From Prunella strophiata (taxonomy: Eukaryota; Chordata; Aves; Passeriformes; Prunellidae), in the NCBI GenBank assembly GCA_036583965.1, contig JAZBQD010000034.1, positions 8,072,540 through 8,136,539 on the forward strand: 64,000 nt of DNA. The letters are read 5' to 3'. Positions 39,881 to 50,890 of this stretch are shown one piece after another (position 1 is the stretch's first letter; every line of letters begins with the position of its first letter). A program made the position numbers and the translations under genes. Below the pieces are notes generated by a model, which did no database searches, was not told where the DNA came from, and saw nothing but the letters and a program-made list of their open reading frames with translations.

Positions 39881-42164
39881 ACAGGGGTATTTTTCTTCAA
39901 GGTATTTCCCAATTCTCTTTTCTTACATATTACAAAAAATACTGCAAATTAACTCTTAGGATTCCCATATTGAAAGAAATCTCCTTCAATGTCTACTTTT
40001 GAATTTCAATTCAGGCAATTTTCTCTCCCTACTGCAAGCTTCCTCACACAAAGGACTTTATACCTATTGATTGATTGATAACTTTTGCAAACACTTTACT
40101 ATTATAAACCAACCATGGACAGAAAATGTTCAGGCAGGGTCTGTATTATCTATTCAAATTCATCAGCTCCATCAGGTTCCTCAGCCTCCTATGTTTGATT
40201 AAGTCTCATCTCCCACAAACTGATTAAATCTAGTCAGCCTCTTTAAATTATTATTCCTCATTAGTCCAGTGCTGCTGAATGTTTCTAAACTGTGACAGTA
40301 ATCTGGTTTTAAACAAATCAGCTGCAGAACCTATAAAATCATCCTTGGCAAGCTGGTCATTGATAGATTCCCCAGCAGCAGGGAGTGGATGTGAGTCCTG
40401 CCCAGCACTGATGGGCCATGGAAGGAGGGAGAAGCCCAGAGAGCATGCATCAGTATTTCAACAAATTTTGCTCTGCACACACAAAAGCCCAAAAGAAAAG
40501 GCCTAAAGGCCAAATGTTAAAAGGAAAGCAGCACACCAGAAATACAGAAATTTGTGTGAAGCTCCCAAACCTGCCATTCAGGGGCTGCTGACCCAAACAC
40601 AGTAGATGTGTGTCTCAGATTCAGCTGCTCTACTTCCACATATGCACATCCTAAAAATCTTTTTCTGAATTATTAACTTTTTTCTTTAAATAGTAAGCAA
40701 GATCCTAGATGTCTTTTTAATACAAAAAAAGAATCCCTCCATAATCACCTGCCTGGCAGTGGGAGGACACGAACATGCCACTGTCTGAAATGGAGTTTAT
40801 GGATAAAAGTCCATCAAGTCTGATGTTATCTAAGGACCTTGGACCCCAAATTCATTTTTAGAAACGAGATCATTCTTAGGCAGGTGAGTTTGCATCCACT
40901 TGCACAAATGAAGAGCCCCTGCCACTATCTTCTCTACATGCAGCATAGTCTCTCTTATGAAATGTTTTGATCATTTCAGCAAATTAATGAGAGCCAGATG
41001 GCTTTTTTTTCTTTTTGAACCATTGCTCTCCAACTTGTACTGGGCCACTCACGGCTCTAAGTAGTACCACAACAAATATTAGAAATACAGAGAAATATTT
41101 CAGTGCTTTGTCAAGCTGGGATGATAAATGTAAGAGAAATCTCTTGAAAAGGAAAAGTCTTGCACTGGCCAAATTAGGGATGACTTTACAGCAAAGAAAA
41201 CTCCTGATATAAAGTGTTCTTTTGCAAACACCATTTTTCTGGACTGACCTCTTGTAACAGATATATAAACAAGCATATGCGCTAAAAGAATTTTTTTCTC
41301 CAGGGGTTTGTGCTCCTCAGCAATTGGGGAATCTTTGGGGGAAAAAAAAATTATTAGCAGGTCACAGGAGATTGCTCTTTGTGTTGCTCAGCTGAGCTTT
41401 CTGTCTTCCAAAAGTAAACAGCCCTTTCAGCCACAGCAGTAACACGATGCAGGCAATCACCAGTCATGTTGAATTGCCATCAAACCACTGACGTTTAGTA
41501 AATTAAAGTCCCCAAGCCATCAGCTGTGCTCAGGACCCATTTCAACTTGAGGATGTTCCATTACATTTTTTTTTTCAAAGGAACTTCTTTTTTTGAACCT
41601 GGGAAATTGCAAGTGATTGCATTCAGCAAGCAAATAATAGAAAATTCATACATGCTGGAGAATAGGAATGAGGAGCCCAGAAAACATCAAGCGAGGACAA
41701 GGATCTGGTGATGATAACAGGAGAAAAAAAAAAAACTTAATATAGATGTAAAAGGGCAAACTGCTGCTACTTGGAACCACTGGAATCCAGAACAGCAGCA
41801 GACTCACTTTGTGAAAACAGTTGAAATTGCTGACTATGTACCAGTCTGGGAGCTACAGTAGCAACAGAAGTTGGTTTTTTACCCTGAAATACCCATTTCC
41901 ATTGTAAAAGCCTTACTGCCCATATAAGCCTCTTATACCTACAGGCTCCTCAGCCTGATATGCTCAAGATCTGGAGTCCTCAAGGCTTAAGGATGCAGAA
42001 GCATCCCTGCCCATGGATCTGAAAACCACTTGAATTTACTTGCTCACCCTGTTTTGGTGGGCCTGTCATACATGGAGACTTTTCAGATGTGCAGCAGCAA
42101 TCAATCCTCAGCTAAGAGTTGACAACCACACTCTCCACAGCTGCACACTGAAACTCTAATTGCT

Positions 42165-42249
42165 ATTAGAATTAATATAATTAAGTATGCAAGTATATAT
42201 AAATAATTAAGTAATTAATCCAAATTCTAATGAGTATATATACTCATTA
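42165..42249. repeat. AT-rich palindrome and nested inverted repeat
   Basis: Positions 42228-42249 form a perfect 22-bp palindrome (TAATGAGTATA and its complement). Just to the left, ATTAGAAT at 42165-42172 pairs with ATTCTAAT at 42224-42231, and the sequence between them is rich in TTAATTA-type motifs. The region could extrude a cruciform or hairpin, and AT-rich palindromes of this kind are unstable in replication. I see no conserved terminal motif or target duplication that would make it a MITE. Confidence 0.7.
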
Positions 42250-42612
42250 TAACATTTTCTCACAAAACCAAGTCTTCATGTCCTCTTCAGCACACCCAAC
42301 AGAAGTGACATAAATTCTCAGTGGGTTGGTGGATCCATTAACCACAGACTTCACTGTGAGGTTACAAATTTTGGTCAAACCAAGCAGGAGAAGTCAAATG
42401 CAACCTCAGCAACATCTCCTGCTGTCACAGGCACTTATGGAGGTGTCACACAGCTGGGGAGTGCAAAGCCTTAGGCTTGGATTTCTTGTCAGAGATGTGC
42501 TGCTTTGTCTATTAGCCTGCAATTTGTTTATTCTCCTTCTTCCAAACAAACTCAAAAGGGACTGTCAGGACAGACAATTCAATCCTAACAGGTTGCCTAA
42601 ATACCCTCAATG

Positions 42613-43015
42613 CCGGGGCAGGCCCAGTGGTTACTCGAGGCTGGCAGCTGGCACCTGCGGCACTTTCGGACACTGATGGAGGAGGACAGCTGGCAGGGCT
42701 GGCACAGGGTGCCAGCTTTGATGGATGGAGTGATCCCAGTGTCACAGGCTCGTGGGCTGTCATTAACAGTCTGCACTTCCTCGGAGCAGGACGCGCGCGC
42801 CAGGCGGCAAAGCACCGGGGCTGCTCCAAGAGCAGGGTCTGGCTGCGTGCTATCCCACCCCCCAAAGCCCTCAGCAAACATCATCTTTTTACACATCAAC
42901 ACATCTATTTCTGCAGATAAAGGGTACAGGGTATCACAGCACACAGCTGCTGAAAAGCCACTCCCTTTAACGGGGAAAATTCAGCGTTTTTTATGGATAA
43001 ACGAGTCGTGAAACG
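42613..43015. promoter_or_regulatory. Small CpG-enriched patch (tentative)
   Basis: I count 18 CpG dinucleotides in about 400 bases, including ACGCGCGCGC at 42791-42800, while most of the window shows only a few per kb. The patch is followed by AT-rich sequence (43020-43140) with a composition like that of a conserved element. It may be a small orphan CpG island or enhancer. No TATA box, transcript start or exon can be shown, and the open frames across it have no known domain. Confidence 0.3.
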
Positions 43016-45064
43016 TTTTGTTCAGGCTATTTAATTCATCAACTGGCTGGACAGCAAATATGCTAGGATGTTAATTTAACAGAATTATTCCCCTCTCAAT
43101 AAGGTAAATGTTAGATGAAGATCATTAGGCAGGCTGGCAGCCCTGTCATCCTCCTCCTGCCAAACCCACAACACGAAGGAGCTGCTAAAGAGGCTCTGGC
43201 AATGTGAAGCTTTATAATCTTCCCTGAGTGGACCCTCCTGCTGCCATGTTTCCTATATTTTTGGAGCTGGTTTAGCTTTGTTCTTTCATCCTACAGTTTT
43301 CATTTGTCTTTCAGAATACCAAAGCTATGATTTCAAAAGTCAAACATCCACATGAAAATCCATCAATACATTCAAAGGAAAAACAAAGCCTTCTGCCTAA
43401 ATGCTGCTCTGTGTGTCACATCACAGCCAGGAACCCTATTCCTGATGTGCTATCGAGTTTATTTGACCATCAAATAAAATAACTTTCACAAATTGGGTTA
43501 GTGTTTTTCCCCACGGGAAGTGCCATTACTTATAAGTAGATCTTGACCTTACAAATGAACTCCATCCTGCCTTAGATAGTTTAAAAATTGGGCCATAGTT
43601 TCTGGCAGTTTTGTGATTAAGGGCTGCATTCTCCTTTGGAGGAAAAAAAAAATTATTATTGGTTCAGATCTTTAAGCTGAAAAATCATCATGATGAAAAG
43701 ATTTCATTTTTTTTCCCCCACTCCCAACCTCCCAACTCACTACAATGCCTTAAGGAAAACAAAAGTCTAAAGAGAGGAGAACAAATACTGCAAACTGCAA
43801 CAAGGAACAGTAAGGGAATTCTTGCATGATGCCCTCCTAAAATGATTTGATCTGCTCCTGGCTACAGAAAAATACAAAGTCCTAATAAGAGAACCATCTG
43901 AATTTTGGTATTTTTCCCCCCCAGAAACTATAAAAAAAAAAATCAGAACTGTTAATGATTCTATGATAACATAACTGCACTATTTTTTCTTGTTCTAGTA
44001 GCAGATGGTAGGTATTGAAAAGCACCCCAGACTTCCAGGTTGGAAACACTGTAATTCAATTGAATTGGCTCTCATTCCTCATGTCTCAGTGTCTTATTTC
44101 TAGATATCTTCCTTTGTGTTAACTTTTAAAAGTTTGATAAATTCTTACAACAGGGGTTTTATTTTCCTGGGCATTCATGCAGCAACAGCCCAGCACAGCC
44201 TCCAGCACCAACACACACCCAGTTAAGTGTGTGGGAAGGGGGTGAAAGGATACAGGATAAGCCCCATTTAGTTGCCTTTTCCTGACATTTTTACCCATTC
44301 AAATCTCTGTGGGTTCTCAAGTCTCACTCATCACTGTCAACTTCATTTCTAAATGCACATAAAGCAACAGGAGGAACATCTGGGTTGTTACTCATCTGTG
44401 TTCTTCCCCAACATTAGGAACTCTTCTATCTAACGTGGCAGAGCCAAAGCCAATACAGCTCCCTTGTGTTTACTTATCTTCATGAAAGAGCTACTGAAGC
44501 ATCTCCAAACTCTGCCCCCTCTGGGTCCTGAACAGGCTGGCACATCTCTCCCTTGTTTCCATTCCATTTTTCTTCAGCTGGGGCTGCATTACGTGGTTAT
44601 TGTCTCACGTCTGAGCCCACAACTGTTCCAAGCCTGCCTCTTCCTTGTGGATAATGCTTTTGTAAAAGAGATAATAAAATTTATTCAGCAGCTCTTAAAA
44701 GTCTCCTCACATAAGAAGGCATGTGGGGAAAACAGCCTTTCAAAGCTTTTAAGCTCTGTATCAAAACATCTGTTTGGGTTTCAAGGAGTTTGCAGCCCAG
44801 TTCCCAGAGCTCAGAGCTGGAGGCTGAAGAACCCTTCAGAGCTCTGGTACAGCTTTTTTCAAAAATCTCCCCACAATGGAACACAGAGGCTTGAGCTTAA
44901 GTACAAACTATAATGCCTCTTACCCTCTCCACATTTTCAGGGCTCTTTATCTAATTTTTCCAGCAGTTTTTCCTATAAAATCTATTACGATGTCTCAGCA
45001 GGAAAGTTTTGAATTTTTTGTGTATCTTCAGTTGGAAAGACAAGGGCCAACTTGCATTTTAGAC

Positions 45065-45080
45065 AAAAAAAAAAAAAAAA
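45065..45080. repeat. Poly-A tract (16 A)
   Basis: An uninterrupted run of 16 A. No insertion body is recognisable to its left. Confidence 0.85.
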
Positions 45081-45670
45081 TCCCACAGCAGAATTTAAAT
45101 GGACCTATTAACACAGTCATCCTAATATTTACAAGTTGTAAAGATGAAAAGTTCACAAGACACACAAGAACATACAATACATACAAAACCACTTTATGAA
45201 CAGCTGGAGCTGACAAGCTCAGAAGTTCATTGAACTTAAATCAACTGACCTAAATCATCGAACTAAAAAATCTACTGTTTCACCTAGGAAAAACAGAACA
45301 GGATACAAACACCATCCTCTTCCAAAATAATCCCAAAACTTGTGGCCCCAGGGCTTCCTGAGCCAGCAGAGGCTATCTCTCTCCACATGAGAACCACCAG
45401 TGTATTTCTCACAGCCACATCTTTCACCTGCAGAAATTTTCAGCTAACAGATTGTTCTCCACAGAGATTTTTCAGAAGCAGGTTCTGTGTGAGAAATAAT
45501 CTTGATCTGTATTTTTGAACTAATTCAAATTTTTTATATGATGCTTTCTGATTCTTGAATTATGAAAGAGAATGAACAGTACCCCTATTAGTTTTTCCAT
45601 ATCATGATTAGCAAACCTTCACTGTCATCCCCCCCGTCACCTCTTTTCCAGCTCTTTTCCATGTACGAAA

Positions 45671-45752
45671 TTGTTCAATCATTCCATCCTTTTCTTTAAA
45701 TTTAAAGTTATTTGTTCAATCATTTCATCATTTTCTTTACGTTTAAAGCTAT
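45671..45752. repeat. 41-bp tandem duplication
   Basis: Two adjacent copies, 45671-45711 and 45712-45752, both starting TTGTTCAATCATT and ending TTTAAAG(T/C)TAT. They differ at about five of 41 positions. It is a local duplication without recognised function, old enough to have gathered several substitutions. Confidence 0.9.
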
Positions 45753-46885
45753 TATCACCTGTCTGGCAAAGAATGGTTTGAAATTTGACTTCTCAATGAC
45801 CAGAAGAAAGGAATATGCAGCTACAGCATATCTAAAAAGAGATAAAATCTTGAGCAGAGGTGGTGAAGGGAGAGCCCAGATTCTTTTGGATCACACCAAA
45901 ATACCAAAAACCCTTTTCATGAGGAACATCTCTGCCACAAGGTCTATAATGATACCTCACACCACCATATCCAGCATTACTTTCCACAATTCCCCCCAGA
46001 ATTACTTGTGCTACAGGAGAAACACTTTACCAATTCTCTCCTCTTTGACTTTTTCCTTAAGGAACCTCTAGGATGAAAATCCCTATGCTCCTCCTACTGC
46101 TGAGCTTGGAAGTTTTCAATGGCCACAGCTTCAATGAAACAAAAAACTGATGACATTCTTCACAAAGACCACAAGACAGAAGTTTAAAAGATTCTCAGTT
46201 CTGTCCTTTAAAGTTTCCTCTGCCTTTTTCTCTTTAGAGTATTAGCAATCGCTGAGAATTTCTCATGTGGGTAATTTGACTTTTATCCCTGGAGTGGGTG
46301 GAAAGGACTTAGAGGATGATTGTTGACCTGACCAAAGGAAAGCTGGGAAGAGCTGAACTTCTCCTCCTGGATACACCACACAAGCAAACACTCAGGGGGG
46401 AAAAGCCAATTTACACTGAAGGACAGGGCTGGCATAGAAACAAGGGGGTGCAAACCAGCTGTGAATAAATACCTGCTGGACACCACACAATGAGGTTCTA
46501 TTCCTGTTTTCCAGGGGAAGTAGTAGGGGCAAAAAGTGTTCATACTTCTAAAATGGAGTTTGGTCAGTTAATGAAAGGGCTCATGTTCTGTGATTGCTCA
46601 TGATGGCAGGAAAATGGACCTAATGACCCAGGAGCTCCCTTCCCAGACAGATATTGTCCTGGTGAGGGGTCAGCCTCAATGAGTACAAAGAACAAGGTAA
46701 TAGTAGACCCTGTGTGAAATTCTGGTGAATTTCCTGAGTTTTACCCAGAACTGCAAGTAAAGGTGCATTTTCAGTCAAGGTACATAAGTGGGGATACTAC
46801 AGTTTTATATAAAACCCTGCCAAGATACATTTTTTACACCACTTGGAAATAACCAATTCAGCACAGCTAGAAAGCACACAAATCC

Positions 46886-46929
46886 TTAAAAAAATTAAAT
46901 AAAAAATTTAAATTAAAAAAAAAAAAAAA
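46886..46929. repeat. AT-rich low-complexity patch ending in poly-A (15 A)
   Basis: Runs of AAATTAAATAAAAAATTTAAATT lead into 15 A. It is simple-sequence DNA. Confidence 0.8.
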
Positions 46930-49900
46930 GCTGATGACTTCAGAGACAGGAAATATAGATCCATACAAAATCTGGTTTCCTACTGAAATGGGAGAATGAG
47001 ACAGCAGTCCTCAATAAATACAATTTTGCCCCTTTAGCCCTTTTCTAGCCCTCCTGGCTCCAGGTGCTCAGCAGCCAATCAGGCCATCTTTGTTACTGAA
47101 TTACTCCAGAGGAAAATTTAGAATTCTTCAGAAACAAACCCAGAGCAGTTACTGAAAATGATCTCTGCAAGCCAGGAGTGTGTGGAGCACACACCCAGCA
47201 GTGGCCTCCCATCTCCTGCACGGGCAGAGCAGCTGCCACGGGAGCTTCTGACCATCCTAAACAAGTATCAGCTATGGGCAGGGATGCATCCATGCCAGGG
47301 ATGGCAGATGTCTGCCTGACTTCCCCAGGACTTCAGCAGTCTTCATTCAGAGGTGGAACTCCACTCTCTTGTTTTTTAACTTTGTTTCTTCATCATGCTT
47401 TCTCCTTAAACTGTCATGTGAGTTTACAAAACCTCACCTGTTCAAATTTGCTCAGTAATCACTCAGAACCATCTCCCCTTTTTGCAGTCAGGGGATGCTC
47501 TGTTTTTGTATTTTCCATCCATCATACACCCAAAAATTAAAAAGCTTTAATAAATAAACCTCTGTTTAGGTTTAATACAAACCAAGATTTTTTTTCACAA
47601 AACCAAGATTTCTCTTACAGTGTGGAATTACATTTTGAAAGGACTACATAAACCATCCCAGAAAGACATTCACCTGTTTTTCAAAGGGTTTGGAATCTTG
47701 CACCATCAGCAGCAAGGTAGCTTGCACTGGACATCAGGGATTTTGAAGACCACAACACATCATTAGCTCATTTCATTTGATCAATCACACAAGGCAGTCT
47801 CCCACAGTCCCCCTGTATTAAAGCTCATACCTTCAGTCCAACCAAAAGTCTCCCAGAAAGTCATTCTGTCATGATCTGAGTACATCAAAAGCAAGAAAAG
47901 GTGCAATCAACACACAGTTTCTCTATCCAGAAGTGTCCAACTTTGAATTTTCCTGTCTTTAATTTGGAGCTGTTGGTTATGTTCACATGCCTTCCTCCAC
48001 CAAATTAAAGGCCTGCTATCTGTCCCAGTGATATGCAAAATGGAGCAAAGCCCAGTTCTGCAATTCAGTCTGACAAAGAGAGATAACTTTTCCCTGTCCA
48101 ACTGGAGCAGCTTCCAAGACTAGTGGAAAATCACACTTATAATTCAGCTACCCCAATTTATACCAGTAAGAAATGGGAGCCACATAGTCTCAGCAGTAGT
48201 TTTCAATAAGGGCCTAATGGATAATGATTTCCAAGAATATTTATTAATAAAATGCAAATTATAACAAAGCTGATGTCTAGCACTTACCTCACATTCCTTT
48301 TTCACACCTATCCAGGCTATGTTCACAGTAATGAAACAAATGCTCATTCTTATATTTATGCTCTGTTCAAAATTTCTGTGCTTCCCTACACCTCTACTCA
48401 GCTGTATCTGAATGATGGCAAGTAGATGAAGATAACATGATGATAAAAATAAATCAGAACAGTGCAGAAATGTTCCTTTGGGTTTGTTTTTTTAAAGTCT
48501 ACAAAATGAGTCCCCTTCCCTTTGCTTCATCTCCAGTCACCACAGCTAATAAACTGTGCTCTCTCATAAGCAAAGTGATTTCTCTCAGTAGAGAAAGCAG
48601 ACTATTTCTGCTTTAAAGAGCAAACATTTGCACAATCCTCATGGCTCCTAGGATTCCTCACATCACAAGTTTCCTATTTAGAAACCTCCTCCCACATACA
48701 CACCCCACCAGGCTGTGTCAGTGGAAGGGCTTAAAATACAGATTGCTTCCTTCTTTACACAGCCCTGCCCTAACCCTTGCACTCATCTTAGAGACAAAAG
48801 AAATCAGGATTGCTATTTAAATCACACAGCATGCAACACACTGGAGAAGAACTAGGAATTTTAGCCTTTAAGAGGTGATACGGATTTCCCGTAAGGTGTG
48901 AGGTTTAACTGTGGATGCATCCCACAAGGAAAAGGGAGAGCACAGAAAAATCTCTGCTTGGGCACTCTAGAGAAAATTACACAACCTGGAAATCAAACAG
49001 CAGTCTGAGGAAAGCCAGCCTCACATCAGGACACCAGAAATACCAGGACAATTCAACACAGACTCTCCCTAGATCCCTTCTGGCCTATTAGGTCTATTTT
49101 CACTGCTGTAAGAATATCCTAACCCTCAGCAAACAGCAGAAGCCAGTATTTGCTACAACAATTAAAACATCACTAATTACAAAGGAACACCCAGTAACTG
49201 TAGGCTTTTTAGGCTGTACAGCAGCATCTCAGGGCAGATGCCTGAGCAATCCTTCCCTCGCTGCCTGCAGGAATGAGAACATTAAACGTGAGACTGCTGC
49301 AAACATCAGTGTATTAAAACTGCCCGCTGCAACAGAAATGAGCAATTGCAAAGAGCCTTTGTCAAGCCATGTGGAGCACTTTCTAAAACTCTAACTGTGT
49401 CAGAGGAGCTGACCTGCTTGCGTTCCAGCAGGAGTTCTGAGCTGACTTCAAGTCGCACGCAGGAGTTACGAGAATGAAGAGCCGCGCTGGAGTTGTTTTA
49501 CAAAAGCAGCCAACAGCGAGCTCTGCTTTTGTTAATGTAATCATTATATGAAAAAGATGTCAAATGCTAGCTTTTATGCCAGCTGAAACTTCGTCTTGGG
49601 AAAAAGGCTCTTTGAAAGTTGCAATCACTCCGGCTGCCTTCAAACCAAGCATTTTAGACCAAAAGGATCATTTTAGTTTCTTTTTATTTTCCCCTTCGCA
49701 CAAAGCCCAATTATTTCTGTGCTTTAATGTGATGGTTCCACCTCTCCATTTGCTGGAGGTTGTCCACCCCACCCAGTACCCACAGTTCTCACACGCCCAT
49801 CCAGTACTTCAACTTCCATCCAAACCCATTCTTGAAATACCTTCCCAGACTCCCAGCAGGAATTTCCCCATCCAATATCCAGTTCCCACCAGCTTCTTAA

Positions 49901-50198
49901 ATCCTCTCACCCTACAGACTCAATCCCTCTTCCTGCTCCCAGTAAGGTTCCTGCCTCACAAATTACTCCCCTGGACCAACCTTGCATAGAAAGCCTGTAA
50001 GTCCAAACTCACCTAAAGCATTTTGATAATAGAAAAGCATCTAGGTGTGGATTATTTTATACCTAAGTGAAATGCACAGGGAGATACAGCCAGATGACCC
50101 CAAGCATAACTTATCTTTAAGCCAGTGTGACAATCAGAAGAAACAGCACAATCAAAATCCCCCGTGGCTCCTCCATTAATATGAGACTTTGCCTACAG

Positions 50199-50401
50199 CA
50201 GCCGTGGAAAATTGCATCAAGGTTTGTATGGTATTTCATATCAGCTGTGGCAGTGATGCTGAAGGTCACAGCAAAAGCACTGCATCTGCCTCAAGTTTTA
50301 CTCAGAGCAGCAGAGGAAAAAGCAGCCAAGAAGTTTGTCCAGAAAAGTTTAAAGAAAGCTGCAAGGGATGCAAGAGAATTCCAGAGGAGACTTTAAGCAA
50401 G
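50199..50401 (+). other. Exon-like segment with open frame (unconfirmed)
   Basis: The segment is preceded by TTTGCCTACAG and followed by AAG|GTGAGG, plausible though unexceptional splice acceptor and donor sites. It is 203 nt long. One frame is open throughout, and the open stretch extends from 50180 to about 50422. That frame encodes a Ser- and Lys-rich peptide with five cysteines, including ESCKGCKRIPEETLSK at its end. The frame needs one base from an upstream exon and ends on a codon boundary. A second frame is also open for most of the segment, which lowers the coding value of the observation. I do not recognise the protein, and no partner exon with matching phase was found. Splice-like segments of this size are expected by chance in 64 kb. 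Confidence 0.2.
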
Positions 50402-50825
50402 GTGAGGTGTATATGGCAATAAACCTACAGCTCAAAAACAACTCAGAGGCATAAGCACTCAGCTTCTCTCTCCTCCCTGTTAAATCACACTGCCCTCCCA
50501 CAGATGAGAGCTCTGTGCCAGCCAGAGAACAGGCTGGGATGAGTGGGGACAGATTAACTGCAAACTGAGAAAGAGGAGGATGCTCAAGATAGCAAGCAGC
50601 AGCTCTGCAGGGCAAACAGGGAAGAGAAACTGTGCTCGAAAAACAGATTTGGAGAACTGGATGGTGAATGTCTGGAGTCACTGGGGCTTGGGACTGCAAA
50701 CAGATTTCCTAATGACAGAAGCAATGAGACACTCTTTTTTTACCCACACAAGCCTTGCTTCTGGGGTGATGAGTCCTCTTCCCCAGAGCTTCTGGCTTCC
50801 ACAACCCTGAAAACTAGAATTTTCT

Positions 50826-50890
50826 CTGAGCTTCATTTCTCATTCATAAATCAGAGTAATGATGCCATGTCTAGCTCCTGGGGCATTCCT
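50826..50890. mobile_element. MIR-like ancient SINE fragment (tentative)
   Basis: CTCTGAGCTTCATTTCTCAT, then AAATCAGAGTAATGATGCC, resembles the MIR segment that reads roughly ctctgagcctcagtttcctc, then aaaatggggataatgatacc. The order and spacing agree over about 45 bases. The call is from memory and unverified. The sequence right of about 50875 matches poorly. Confidence 0.4.

Larger units (their letters stand above)
33540..45670. other. Non-coding stretch with CR1 tails and other small elements
   Basis: No gene is supported. Open frames reach 149 codons (44464-44913, plus strand) without a recognisable domain. The stretch holds two CR1 tails (37938-38054 minus, 39060-39226 plus), a MIR-like fragment (about 39777-39880), an AT-rich palindrome (42165-42249), a small CpG-enriched patch (42613-43015) and a 16-A tract at 45065-45080. 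Everything else is unique sequence in which I see nothing further. Confidence 0.6.

Noticed and set aside
44464..44913. 149-codon plus-strand open frame, Leu/Phe-rich
   Set aside because: It starts at a non-ATG codon, contains no domain, and its composition follows the local T-richness.
48288..48347. Minus-strand ATG followed by 20 open codons and a perfect GAG|GTAAGT
   Set aside because: It is attractive as a first coding exon, but there is no promoter signal, no second exon and no known protein. A single good donor is not enough.
49564..49989. 141-codon plus-strand frame with many prolines
   Set aside because: The proline pattern comes from a C/T-rich tract at about 49740-49980. There is no motif and no splice context.
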